Below the pieces are notes generated by a model. It had not been told where the DNA came from, did no database searches, and was given only the letters and a program-made list of their open reading frames with translations. The position numbers were made by a program, and so were the translations under genes. From Devosia enhydra (GTDB lineage Bacteria > Pseudomonadota > Alphaproteobacteria > Rhizobiales > Devosiaceae), in NCBI RefSeq assembly GCF_900119845.1, contig NZ_FPKU01000002.1, positions 777,381-841,380 of the forward strand: a DNA stretch of 64,000 nt. The letters run 5' to 3'. Shown in pieces: positions 43,968 to 52,444 of this stretch (position 1 is its first letter; every line of letters begins with the position of its first letter).

Positions 43968-44959
43968 CTGTCGAGCTGACGCCGCGCCACCTGCAATTGC
44001 GGGACCTGTTGTTCCGCCGGTGGAAGACGGCGGGGCTCAAGGCCGGCGACAAGATCGAATCGCAGAACGAGATCACCAAGTTCTGCGACTTTTCCCTCAT
44101 CACCGTCATCAAGACGCTCAAGGACCTCGAGGCCGAAGGCATCATCCGCCGCCAGGTGGGGCGCGGCTCTTTCCTCGAAAAGGCGCCCTGGGCCGAGGCC
44201 CATCACCGGGTCGGGTTCTTCTACAACCGCAACATCGTGGGCGGGGGCATCTTCGACAATGTCTTTTACACCCGCATGGTCACCGCGCTCGAGCGCAGCA
44301 TCGTCTCGGACGGGCATGAATTCTTCATGGGCAGCTTCACCCACGAGAAGATGCCGGTGAGCCTGTGGGACCGGCTCGACATGGTGCTGCTCGCCGGCAT
44401 CACGGCGGAGACCGACATTTCCGCCATTGGGCAGACCACGAGCCAGGTCAGCGTGCTCGATGCGGTCATCGAGCGTGAGGGCATCCACAGCTATACCCTC
44501 GATTATGGCACCGCCTTTACCGAGATGTTCGCCACCATCGGGCAAAGGCCCAATCGCGTGCTCTATCTCGACACCGTGCACATCTCCTCCGAGCAGGCCC
44601 GGCGCCTCGCCCAGTTCAAGGCCGCCGCAGAGGCGAGCGAGGCGGTGCAGACCCTCAGCGTCCTCGCCGTCAACCAGGAGGATCGCGACGCCGATATCGC
44701 CCCGCTCGAGGCGGCCATCGCCGGCTTCCAGCCCGAATTCATCTGCGGCTACATGCATCATGGCTGGCAGGCCCGCATGGCCGAGGCCAGCGCCAAGCCG
44801 GTGCGCATCTATCCTTATGGCCTCGATTCGAGCCGCCCCGGCTTCGTGGTGGAAGGCGGGGCCTGGCTCAAGAGCGTCGTCCCCACCCTCTACCGCATGC
44901 TGGAGGATCGGCCCGCCGAGGGTTCGGACCACAGTTTCCCCGCCCATTTCGTTCCCTGA
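43964..44959 (+). CDS. GntR-family regulator with LacI-like effector domain
   Basis: A 331-residue regulator. GTG start overlaps the SDR stop. The winged helix at about residues 8-70 shows LRDLLFRRWKTAGLKAGDKI, EITKFCDFSLITVIKTLKDLEAEGIIRRQVGRGSFL. The remaining part has a periplasmic-binding-fold sensor (VGFFYNRNIV, DMVLLAGITAE, FICGYMHHGWQ). Likely represses the NagA-like and SDR operons through the palindrome at 43146-43165. Confidence 0.86.
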   Translation: MTVELTPRHLQLRDLLFRRWKTAGLKAGDKIESQNEITKFCDFSLITVIKTLKDLEAEGIIRRQVGRGSFLEKAPWAEAHHRVGFFYNRNIVGGGIFDNVFYTRMVTALERSIVSDGHEFFMGSFTHEKMPVSLWDRLDMVLLAGITAETDISAIGQTTSQVSVLDAVIEREGIHSYTLDYGTAFTEMFATIGQRPNRVLYLDTVHISSEQARRLAQFKAAAEASEAVQTLSVLAVNQEDRDADIAPLEAAIAGFQPEFICGYMHHGWQARMAEASAKPVRIYPYGLDSSRPGFVVEGGAWLKSVVPTLYRMLEDRPAEGSDHSFPAHFVP

Positions 44960-44974
44960 CCCCGAGGCCAGACC

Positions 44975-45373
44975 ATGCTCAAGCTCGTCGATAGCGGCGC
45001 CCGCTCCAACCTGCCCTTCAGTCCCGCCTTCATCGCGGGCGATCTGATGTTCGTCTCGGGCCAGGCCTCGGTCGATCCCGATACCGGCGCCATCATTCCG
45101 GGCAGCTTCGAGGAGGAGATGCGCCGCTCCATCGAGAACCTTTCGGCCATTCTCAAGGCCGGCGGGCTCAGCCTCGACCATGTGGTCAACGTCAAGTCCT
45201 ATGTCGCCTCCGAGGCGGATCTGGCGCTCTACAACCGCATTTATCCCGAATATTTCAGCCAGCCCACGCCGAGCCGCAGCACCATCGTGGGGGTCCTGGG
45301 CACCAAGCTCAAATTCGAGCTCGACTGCGTCGCCTATGCCGGCGCCACCCGCCAGCAGGCCGTGCGGGTCTGA
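44975..45373 (+). CDS. RidA-family (YjgF/YER057c) protein
   Basis: A 132-residue trimeric-fold protein. It has the family pattern SPAFIAGDLMFVSGQASVDPDTG, EEMRRSIENLSAILKAGG, VVNVKSYVAS and PSRSTIVGVLGTKLKFELDCVAYAG, with the Arg in PSRSTI corresponding to the RidA imine-binding residue. RidA enzymes hydrolyse reactive enamine/imine intermediates from PLP enzymes, and variants act as deaminases. It is 15 nt after the GntR gene, same operon. Confidence 0.87.
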   Translation: MLKLVDSGARSNLPFSPAFIAGDLMFVSGQASVDPDTGAIIPGSFEEEMRRSIENLSAILKAGGLSLDHVVNVKSYVASEADLALYNRIYPEYFSQPTPSRSTIVGVLGTKLKFELDCVAYAGATRQQAVRV

Positions 45374-45380
45374 CCCCTCG

Positions 45381-46193
45381 CTAGATTTCCAGGCGCCGCG
45401 CGTGCTGGTCGAGCCATGTGCCCGGCACCAGCACCGCCCCGCGGGCCCGCTCGTCCTCGGCGATGACGCCGGGGCTCATCACAGGCGCGGCCCCGTCGCG
45501 CGGCGCATAGCCCAGCGCCCGGCGCGTCGGGGCGATATCCCAGCGCATGCCGGGATTGTCCGAGACGAGGTTGAAGATCCCGAACCCTGTCGGCGCGGCC
45601 GAGACCACGCCATCCATGCAGGCGAGGAAATCGCGGTTGGAGAGCCACATCTCCTGCCCCCAGCTTCCGATGCCGAGGTCCGGGCCCGGCAGGTTCGCCC
45701 CCGGCCAGATATTGCCGATGCGCAGCGCGATGAAATCGGCCCCGGTCTCTGCGGCGAAGGCGCGGCCCAGCTCCTCCCCGATGAGCTTGGAGACCGCATA
45801 GGGGTTGAGCGGCAAGGGCGGGCTCTGCGGCCCGATGGTCTCGGTGCGGAAGCGATAGCCGCCCATCACCTGGTTGGTGCTGGCAAAGGCGACGCGCCCG
45901 ACCCCTTCGGACCGCGCCGCGCGCAGCACATTGCCCGTGCCCACGATATTGGGCCCATGCACCTGGGCCCAGGTCGAGGCCGGCGAGATCTGCCCTGCCA
46001 GATGGATGACCGTGTCCACGCCCGCAAAATGCCGCGCCCAGCCCGCGTCATAGGCGGCGATGTCGGCGGCGTGGATACCCGGCCCGGCCACCCTGTCGAG
46101 CAGCACGAGTTCATGCGCGCTTGTCTCGCGCCAATGGGCCACGAGCTTGCCGCCCAGATTGCCCGCCGCCCCGGTGATCAGAACCCTCGCCAT
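45381..46193 (-). CDS. NAD-dependent epimerase/dehydratase family protein
   Basis: A 270-residue extended-SDR protein. ITGAAGNLGGKL (6-17) is the GxxGxxG cofactor site, followed by VIHLAGQISP, VAFASTNQVMGG and YAVSKLIGEELG (Tyr-xxx-Lys), then FIALRIGNIWPG. The start at 46193 has GGAGG 5 nt upstream. Close to uronate-dehydrogenase-like or galactose-epimerase-like members. It faces the RidA gene with a 7-bp gap, so the two are convergent. Confidence 0.87.
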   Translation of the reverse strand: MARVLITGAAGNLGGKLVAHWRETSAHELVLLDRVAGPGIHAADIAAYDAGWARHFAGVDTVIHLAGQISPASTWAQVHGPNIVGTGNVLRAARSEGVGRVAFASTNQVMGGYRFRTETIGPQSPPLPLNPYAVSKLIGEELGRAFAAETGADFIALRIGNIWPGANLPGPDLGIGSWGQEMWLSNRDFLACMDGVVSAAPTGFGIFNLVSDNPGMRWDIAPTRRALGYAPRDGAAPVMSPGVIAEDERARGAVLVPGTWLDQHARRLEI

Positions 46194-46497
46194 CCCCGCC
46201 TCCCGCATCGCTTTGCCCCCACGATAATGCCGCGGCCCTAAGCCCGGTAAGCCCCGCCCGTTCCGTCGGGAGGAACCGCGATGCAGCGCGGTTTCACGGC
46301 GGAGCCGCAAGCGCCTGCCGAAAAAGGTGCCAGTGTTCCGCCCTGCATCACATTTGCGCAGGCGGAGCGGTGGAATTTCGCATCGCGGAACATCTGCGCA
46401 TTTACAGCGGTGGAGCGTCATGGCCTCCTGTGGGGTAGTGGCGCGTCTCTGGCCCTGTCGGCCGGGCCGCGCAGGGGACCAGATGACGGGAGCCAAC
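46194..46497. other. Divergent intergenic region upstream of transporter 3
   Basis: About 300 bp with no supported gene. It must contain promoters for the epimerase (minus) and transporter 3 (plus). A perfect inverted repeat AACCGCG-ATGCAG-CGCGGTT lies at 46274-46293. No clear -35/-10 pair was found. Confidence 0.6.
46274..46293. promoter_or_regulatory. Inverted repeat with 6-bp spacer upstream of transporter 3
   Basis: AACCGCG-ATGCAG-CGCGGTT is a perfect 7-bp inverted repeat, the same arm and spacer size as the candidate operator at 43146-43165 but GC-rich and unrelated in sequence. It could equally be an RNA hairpin. Confidence 0.3.
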
Positions 46498-48024
46498 ATG
46501 ACGATTTTCAGGACTATGAGGCACGGGCTGAGCCTGCTCGTTGCCGGTTCGGCCCTTCTTGCTGCGGTGCCGGGCATCGCGCTTGCGGCCTCGCCGCGTG
46601 CCGATGAGGGCAAGATGATCCTCGTGGCGCGGCAGGATCCGGGCACGCTCGACTACACCAAGAGCAATCTCACCGCGCTGCGCCTGTGGATTCCGGCCAA
46701 CGTCGTGGAACCGCTCGTCTATTTCAACAAGGATGGCAGCGTCTCCCCCGGCGTCGCCGAGGCCTGGGAGATCAGCGAGGACCGCCTCGTCTATACCTTC
46801 ACCATCCGCGAGGCGAAGTTCTCCGATGGCGCGCCGGTCACGGTCGAGGACGTGATCTATTCGCTCAACACCATGAAGGCGAGCCCGGTGTCGCAGAACG
46901 CCGCCGCCTACCAGGCCGTCACATCCATCGAAAAGGTCGATGACCGCACCGTGCGCGTCACCCTCGATCGTCCAAGCCAGAATTTCTGGCGCGGCATGGG
47001 CGGCACCGCCGGGCTCATCCAGCCCGAGGCTGCGGCCGGGGGCATCGCCACCAACCCCATCGGCACCGGGCCCTACAAGCTCGTCAACTACACCTCCAAC
47101 AGCAGCTTCGAATTCACTGCCAACGAGAATTACTGGGGCGAGGCGCCGGCCATCAAGGACGTCACCGTGCGCATCGTCACCGATGGCACGGCCGGGCTCA
47201 ATGCGCTCGAAGCGGGCGAAGTCGATGCCCTGCCCGTCATCACCATCGACCTGTGGGAACAGCTGATGGCGCGCGGGCTCGACAAGAGCTTCTCCATGGT
47301 CACCTATCCGCAGATCGGCGAGCCGACCTATGCGGTGTTCAACCAGAAGCTCGATCCCGAACTGCGCCAGGCCCTGGCCATGACGCTCGACCGGCAGGCC
47401 TATAACGATGCCTTCGGCGCCTCCTGGGGGGCGGAAAACACCTGCACCTTCGCCCTGCCCAACCAGGCCTGGTACGCGCCGGAAAATCCGGAAACCTGCC
47501 CCTATCCCTATGATATCGAGAAGGCCATGGCGCTCGTCGCCGAGAAGGGCTACGCCTCGACCCCGCTGGTCTACGCCTCGCTGAGCGACGTGCCGGACCT
47601 GTCGCTGCCCGCCGACATCATGGTGCCAACCATGCAGGCGGCCGGCTTCAACATGACGCGCAACGCCATCGACCTCGCCCGCTATTCGCAGCTGATCTTC
47701 CAGGGCCGGCCGCCGCAGTTCGATGTCACCGTCATGTCGGGCGATGCCGATCCCACCCAATGGGCCTGCGCCGAGGCTTCGGCCGCCGGCTGGAGCACCT
47801 ATTGCTCGGCCGAGTACACCCAGGCCCTCGCCGATGCCGACAAGGCGCTGAGCGACGAGGACTATCTGGCGCTGATGGAAAAATCGGCCGACATCCTGCG
47901 CAAGGATGCCGTCATCGTGCCGATCATCGCCAAGAAGGGCGTCGGCCTGTTCGATCCCGACCTCAAGGGCTTCGTCGAGCCGCGCGTCTCGGTCGCCATC
48001 GAGCTGGCGCCGCTGCACTGGTAA
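46498..48024 (+). CDS. ABC transporter 3: solute-binding protein (SBP_bac_5)
   Basis: A 508-residue exported binding protein in normal domain order. Start at 46498 (GGGAG 6 nt upstream) begins a signal peptide ending GIALA at about 30. Marks: GKMILVARQDPGTLDY, AEAWEISEDRLVYTFTIREAKFSDGAPVTVEDV, NPIGTGPYKLVNY, FNQKLDPELRQALAMTLDRQ and DAVIVPIIAKKG at the end. First gene of the five-gene transporter 3 operon. Substrate unknown. Confidence 0.9.
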   Translation: MTIFRTMRHGLSLLVAGSALLAAVPGIALAASPRADEGKMILVARQDPGTLDYTKSNLTALRLWIPANVVEPLVYFNKDGSVSPGVAEAWEISEDRLVYTFTIREAKFSDGAPVTVEDVIYSLNTMKASPVSQNAAAYQAVTSIEKVDDRTVRVTLDRPSQNFWRGMGGTAGLIQPEAAAGGIATNPIGTGPYKLVNYTSNSSFEFTANENYWGEAPAIKDVTVRIVTDGTAGLNALEAGEVDALPVITIDLWEQLMARGLDKSFSMVTYPQIGEPTYAVFNQKLDPELRQALAMTLDRQAYNDAFGASWGAENTCTFALPNQAWYAPENPETCPYPYDIEKAMALVAEKGYASTPLVYASLSDVPDLSLPADIMVPTMQAAGFNMTRNAIDLARYSQLIFQGRPPQFDVTVMSGDADPTQWACAEASAAGWSTYCSAEYTQALADADKALSDEDYLALMEKSADILRKDAVIVPIIAKKGVGLFDPDLKGFVEPRVSVAIELAPLHW

Positions 48025-48031
48025 ACTGACA

Positions 48032-48055
48032 GGGAGCCGGCCGCCTCCGGCTCCC
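48032..48055 (+). terminator. Hairpin between binding-protein and permease genes (transporter 3)
   Basis: A perfect 9-bp stem GGGAGCCGG / CCGGCTCCC with a 6-nt loop starts 7 nt past the SBP stop, the same position as in the other three transporter operons. Confidence 0.7.
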
Positions 48056-48221
48056 CGTCCCGAACCGCCGCCAAGGCGTCGACAGAAAACCACTGGCCGG
48101 GCCGGCAATCGCGCCTATGCTCGGCCTCCGGGCCCTGCCGGAATCGCGACCTGTCGCGGGTCCGGGGGCCATGCGCCGCCGTGCCGGCGGCAAAAACTCT
48201 CAAAGGGAAGTCCATCGCCCG

Positions 48222-49169
48222 ATGCCGGTCTATATCGCCCGTAAGCTGGCCTTCTTCCTTCTGGCGGTCTTTGCGGCTTCCGTTCTCATCTTCCTGCTCA
48301 TCCGCGGGGCAGGCGGCAATGTCGCCGCCGTCATCCTGGGCAAGGATGCCACCGCCGAGGCGATAAATGCGCTCTCGCGCCAGTACGGACTCGACCGGCC
48401 CCTGCCGGTGCAGTATTTCGACTGGATCGGCAATCTCTTCCGGGGCGATCTCGGGCGCTCCTTCCGCACCAACGAGCCGGTCACCGATCTGGTCGTCTCG
48501 CGGCTCTCGATCTCCATTCCGCTCTGCCTCTCGGGCCTCGTGCTCGGGCTCCTCATCGCCATTCCCGCCGGCACCTATTCGGCGCTCAATTCCGACAAGC
48601 CGGTGGGCGCGCTGATCGCGCTCCTGAGCCAGGTCGGCATCGCAGTGCCAGTCTTCTGGGCCGGCATCCTGCTCTCCCTGCTCTTCGGGGTGCGGCTGGG
48701 CTGGTTGCCCACCGGGGGCTGGACCAATTGGGACAGCAATTTTTGGGGCGCCGTGCGCTCGCTCGTCCTTCCGGTGATTTCGCTGGGGCTGATCCTGGGG
48801 GCCTCTCTCACCCGCTATGTGCGTTCCGCGGTGCTCGATGTCATGAACCAGGATTATGTGCGCACCGCGCGCGCCACCGGCATGACCCGGATGCAGGCGC
48901 TCCTGCGCGTCGGGCTGCGCAATGCCGCCCTGCCCATCGCCACCGTGGTCGGGCTGCAGATCGCCGAGCTCATCGGGGGCACCGTCATCATCGAGACGGT
49001 GTTCTCGCTGCCCGGGCTCAGCCGCATGATCCTCGCCAATGTCGCGGCCCGCGAGGTCATCGTGGTCCAGTCCACCGTCATGCTGATCATCGTCTTCGTC
49101 ATGCTGGTCAATCTCATCGTCGACCTGCTCTATGGGGTGCTCGATCCCCGCGTGAGGCTCACACGATGA
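48222..49169 (+). CDS. ABC transporter 3: permease, DppB-like
   Basis: A 315-residue permease beginning MPVYIARKLAFFLLAVF, the usual short cytoplasmic start before TM1. Marks: RQYGLDRPLPVQYFDWIGNLFRGD (family region), the EAA loop SAVLDVMNQDYVRTARATGM and the end VDLLYGVLDPRVR. The frame is open upstream but those codons encode no family sequence. Overlaps the next gene by 4 nt (ATGA). Confidence 0.9.
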   Translation: MPVYIARKLAFFLLAVFAASVLIFLLIRGAGGNVAAVILGKDATAEAINALSRQYGLDRPLPVQYFDWIGNLFRGDLGRSFRTNEPVTDLVVSRLSISIPLCLSGLVLGLLIAIPAGTYSALNSDKPVGALIALLSQVGIAVPVFWAGILLSLLFGVRLGWLPTGGWTNWDSNFWGAVRSLVLPVISLGLILGASLTRYVRSAVLDVMNQDYVRTARATGMTRMQALLRVGLRNAALPIATVVGLQIAELIGGTVIIETVFSLPGLSRMILANVAAREVIVVQSTVMLIIVFVMLVNLIVDLLYGVLDPRVRLTR

Positions 49170-50038
49170 GTGCCGCCGCAACCACGCCCGTGCCGGCCCG
49201 CCCGAAAAAGCGGCGCGGTCGCCGCAACCTCACCCTCACCATCGGGCTTGTCGTCACCATCGCCTTCATCGCCATGGCGGCCGTTTCGTTCTTCTACCTG
49301 CCGCACAATCCCAATGTGCCGCGCATTCCCGATCGGCTGCTGCCGGCCGGCTCGCCGCGCTATCTTTTGGGCACCGATGCGCTGGGGCGCGACATCTTCT
49401 CCCAGCTGATGGTAGGCGCGCGCACTTCGCTCATGGTGGGGGCGGGCGGGGCGCTCATCGCGCTCGTCATCGGCACCATAGCCGGGCTTTCGGCCGCAGC
49501 TTTCGGGCGCATCGCCGACGAGACCATCTCGCGCAGCGCCGATATCATGCTCTCCATCCCCGGCATGGTCACGGCGCTGGTCCTGGCCGCCACCATCGGG
49601 TCGGGCACGCTCACCACCATCCTCGCGCTCTCGGCCTTCTTCACACCCTCATTCACCCGCGTCATCCGCTCTGCGGCGCTCTCGGTGCTGCAGGAGGATT
49701 TCATCACCGCCGCCCGGCTCTATGCCCGTCCCACCTGGTTCATCCTCCTGCGCCATGTGCTGCCCAATGTCGCCGGCGTCATGATCGTGCAGTTCACCCT
49801 CTATTTTGCCGCCGGCATCCTCACCGAGGCCGGGCTCTCCTATCTCGGGGTGGGCGTCACCCGGCCCTCGATCTCCTGGGGCATGATGCTCAACGAGGCC
49901 CAGCAGCAGGTCGGTATCTCCTCCCCGCTCGCCATGTGGCCGGGGCTTTCGATCGTCATCGTCGTTCTGGGGCTCAACCTCCTCGGCGATGGGCTGCGCG
50001 ACGTGCTCGACCCCAAGCTGGCGCGGAGGACCTCATGA
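49166..50038 (+). CDS. ABC transporter 3: permease, DppC-like
   Basis: A 290-residue permease with a Lys/Arg-rich cytoplasmic N-terminus (PARPKKRRGRRN), TM1 at about 24-46, LLGTDALGRDIFSQLMVG, and the EAA-type loop RSAALSVLQEDFITAARLYA. The C-terminal motif is GDGLRDVLDPK. Both ends overlap neighbours by 4 nt, so translation is coupled throughout. Confidence 0.92.
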   Translation: MSAAATTPVPARPKKRRGRRNLTLTIGLVVTIAFIAMAAVSFFYLPHNPNVPRIPDRLLPAGSPRYLLGTDALGRDIFSQLMVGARTSLMVGAGGALIALVIGTIAGLSAAAFGRIADETISRSADIMLSIPGMVTALVLAATIGSGTLTTILALSAFFTPSFTRVIRSAALSVLQEDFITAARLYARPTWFILLRHVLPNVAGVMIVQFTLYFAAGILTEAGLSYLGVGVTRPSISWGMMLNEAQQQVGISSPLAMWPGLSIVIVVLGLNLLGDGLRDVLDPKLARRTS

Positions 50039-51018
50039 GCGTGCCCAACGCCATCGAGGTGGTCGACCTCGTCGTGGGGGTCGATGAGCTCAGCGCGGTG
50101 CGCGGCGTCTCCTTTGCCGTCCCGGCCCGCGGCCGCATGGGGCTGGTCGGCGAATCCGGGTCGGGCAAGAGCATGACCGCCATGGCGCTGATGGGCCTCC
50201 TGCCGCCCGGCTGGCAGGCGCGCGGCCGGGTGCTGCATGACGGAGTGGATCTCCTCACCCTTTCGGACAAGGCGCTGTCGAGCCGGCGCGGCCGCACCAT
50301 CTCCATGGTCTTCCAGGATCCGATGAGTTCGCTCAATCCGGTGCGGCGGGTCGGCGACCAGATCGCCGATGTCATCCACCGCCATATGGGCGTCACGCGC
50401 CGGGCCGCCCATGCGCAGGCCATCGACCTCATGACGCAGATGAACCTGCCGCGTCCCGAGCAGCTGGCCCGCGCCTTCCCGCACCAGATCTCGGGCGGGC
50501 AGAAGCAGCGCATCATGATCGCCATGGCGCTCGCTTGCTACCCCCAGCTCATCATCGCCGACGAGCCGACCACCGCGCTCGACGTCACGGTGCAAAAGCA
50601 GGTGCTGCGCCTCCTCAACGCCGCGACCCGCGAGCGCAACTCCGCCCTCTTGATGATCACCCACGACCTGCCGGTGATCGCCGCCATGTGCGATACCGTC
50701 GCCGTCATGTATGCCGGGCGCATCGTCGAGCATGGTCCGGTGCAAAAGGTCTTCCGCACCCCCCGTCATCATTACACGCGCGGGCTGCTCGACTCCCAGC
50801 CGACCATGGACAACATCGCGCTCGATGGGTCCTCGCGCCTCCACTCCATCCCCGGCATGGTGCCCCCGCTCCATGCCCTGCCCTCGGGATGCGCCTTCCA
50901 TCCGCGCTGCCCCGCCGCCACCGACAGGTGTCGCACCAGCATGCCCGAGATCGATGCGACGGGGGCGGCGTGCTGGCATCCGGTGCCGGTCGCCGCGCCG
51001 GCGGAGGCAGCATCATGA
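50035..51018 (+). CDS. ABC transporter 3: ATPase, DppD-like
   Basis: A 327-residue ATPase. Walker A GESGSGKSM, signature HQISGGQKQRIMIAMAL, Walker [16 protein letters not shown]-loop MITHDLPVI, and the Cys tail SGCAFHPRCPAATDRC. The ATG overlaps the previous stop. Downstream overlap with the DppF-like gene is again 4 nt. Confidence 0.92.
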   Translation: MSVPNAIEVVDLVVGVDELSAVRGVSFAVPARGRMGLVGESGSGKSMTAMALMGLLPPGWQARGRVLHDGVDLLTLSDKALSSRRGRTISMVFQDPMSSLNPVRRVGDQIADVIHRHMGVTRRAAHAQAIDLMTQMNLPRPEQLARAFPHQISGGQKQRIMIAMALACYPQLIIADEPTTALDVTVQKQVLRLLNAATRERNSALLMITHDLPVIAAMCDTVAVMYAGRIVEHGPVQKVFRTPRHHYTRGLLDSQPTMDNIALDGSSRLHSIPGMVPPLHALPSGCAFHPRCPAATDRCRTSMPEIDATGAACWHPVPVAAPAEAAS

Positions 51019-51830
51019 GCCCCGTTCCCCCGGTTCTCGCCATGGAGCAGGTCACCCAGGCGTACAGCCACCCGCGAACAGCGTTATTTCGCGCGCCTGG
51101 CACGTTTACGGTGCTCGATTGCATCGATTTTCACGTGCATGCGGGTGAGGCCGTGGGGCTTGTGGGCGAGAGCGGAGCGGGCAAGACGACCCTCACCCGC
51201 ATCCTCACCGGCATGGAAAAGCCCCAGTCCGGACGGGTCCTGTTCGAGGGCGCGGATATCTGGCAGGCCGGTCCCGCCGAGCGCGCGCGCTTCCGCCGCT
51301 CGGTCCAGATGGTGTTGCAGAACCCGCGCAGCTCCTTGGATCCACGCATGAAAATCGGCACGGCGCTGCTCGAGCCGATGCGCTCGCTGCGCATAGACGG
51401 CAACCATCTCGACCGCCTCACCGAAGTCCTCGGGCAGGTCGGCCTCGACACGAGCGCGCTCGAGCGCTTCCCCCACGAATTCTCCGGCGGCCAGCTCCAG
51501 CGCATCGCCATCGCCCGCGCCCTGATGCCCAATCCACGGGTGCTGGTCGCCGACGAACCGGTCTCTGCACTCGATGTTTCGATCCAGGCGCAGGTGCTCA
51601 ACCTGCTCAAGGATCTCGTGCGCGATCTGGGACTTAGCCTGGTTTTCATTGCCCACGACCTGTCGGTGGTGGCCTATACCACGCACCGCGCCTCGGTCAT
51701 CGCCGGGGGCCGCATCGTCGAGACCGGCCCCCCGGTCGAGCTCTTCACCCGCCCCAAGGCGCCCCAGACCCAGAACCTCGTCTCGGCCGTCTTGACGGTC
51801 AACTCCGGCCTTTCGGGCAACGCTCTCTGA
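51015..51830 (+). CDS. ABC transporter 3: ATPase, DppF-like, short form
   Basis: A 271-residue ATPase, about 55-65 residues shorter than typical DppF because the C-terminal Cys-rich oligopeptide extension is missing. Walker A GESGAGKTT, signature HEFSGGQLQRIAIARAL, Walker B VLVADEPVSALDVS and H-loop FIAHDLSVV are all intact, so it should be functional. It ends the transporter 3 operon, 120 bp before the GNAT gene. Confidence 0.9.
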   Translation: MSPVPPVLAMEQVTQAYSHPRTALFRAPGTFTVLDCIDFHVHAGEAVGLVGESGAGKTTLTRILTGMEKPQSGRVLFEGADIWQAGPAERARFRRSVQMVLQNPRSSLDPRMKIGTALLEPMRSLRIDGNHLDRLTEVLGQVGLDTSALERFPHEFSGGQLQRIAIARALMPNPRVLVADEPVSALDVSIQAQVLNLLKDLVRDLGLSLVFIAHDLSVVAYTTHRASVIAGGRIVETGPPVELFTRPKAPQTQNLVSAVLTVNSGLSGNAL

Positions 51831-51950
51831 GCCCCTGCGGCGTGCCGGGCACAAGTCCTGCAAGTCCTTCGCTCGGCCACGCGAATAGGCTTGGGCGATG
51901 GGGGCGGCTCACGTAAGGATAGGCGGGCACGCATCCGGTTCCGGGGCTAA

Positions 51951-52442
51951 ATGGACTATCTGGTCAACCTTTATTCCCGCCGCCTCGACGCGCTCGGAGC
52001 CCGGGTCAACTCGGTGCCAGCCACCATCCGTGTCGCCCTGCCGCCCGAATTGCACCTCATCCAGCACTGGGTCGGGGCGGAATTCAGCCAATACTGGGTC
52101 AGCGAAGTCACCATCGCCATGGCCCACAAGCCGCCTCGCTGCCTTATCGCGATCATCGATGGCCAACTGGTCGGCTTTGCCTGCCACGACGCCACGGCGC
52201 GGGGATTCTTCGGTCCGACCGGGGTTTCGCCGGCCCATCGCGGCAAAGGCATCGGGCAGGCGCTGCTCTTCCATGCCCTCATGGCGATGAAAGCCCGCGG
52301 CTATGCCTATGCCGTCATCGGCGCGGTAGGGCCGGGCGCCTTCTACGAAAAAGCCGTGGGGGCCGTGCCCATCGCCTCGGATGGCGAAGATATCTACAAG
52401 GGGCTGCTGCGCATCAGGCCGCAGCCCGAGCCGGAGCGCTGA
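51951..52442 (+). CDS. GNAT family N-acetyltransferase
   Basis: A 163-residue acetyltransferase. The acetyl-CoA pyrophosphate loop is SPAHRGKGIGQALL (about 94-107, the R/Q-x-x-G-x-G/A motif), with a preceding strand RCLIAIIDGQLVGFAC and a C-terminal GPGAFYEKAVGA. It sits 2 nt before the NagZ-like gene on the same strand, and follows transporter 3. The substrate could be an amino sugar or amino acid amine. No start-site Shine-Dalgarno is obvious. Confidence 0.84.
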   Translation: MDYLVNLYSRRLDALGARVNSVPATIRVALPPELHLIQHWVGAEFSQYWVSEVTIAMAHKPPRCLIAIIDGQLVGFACHDATARGFFGPTGVSPAHRGKGIGQALLFHALMAMKARGYAYAVIGAVGPGAFYEKAVGAVPIASDGEDIYKGLLRIRPQPEPER

Positions 52443-52444
52443 GC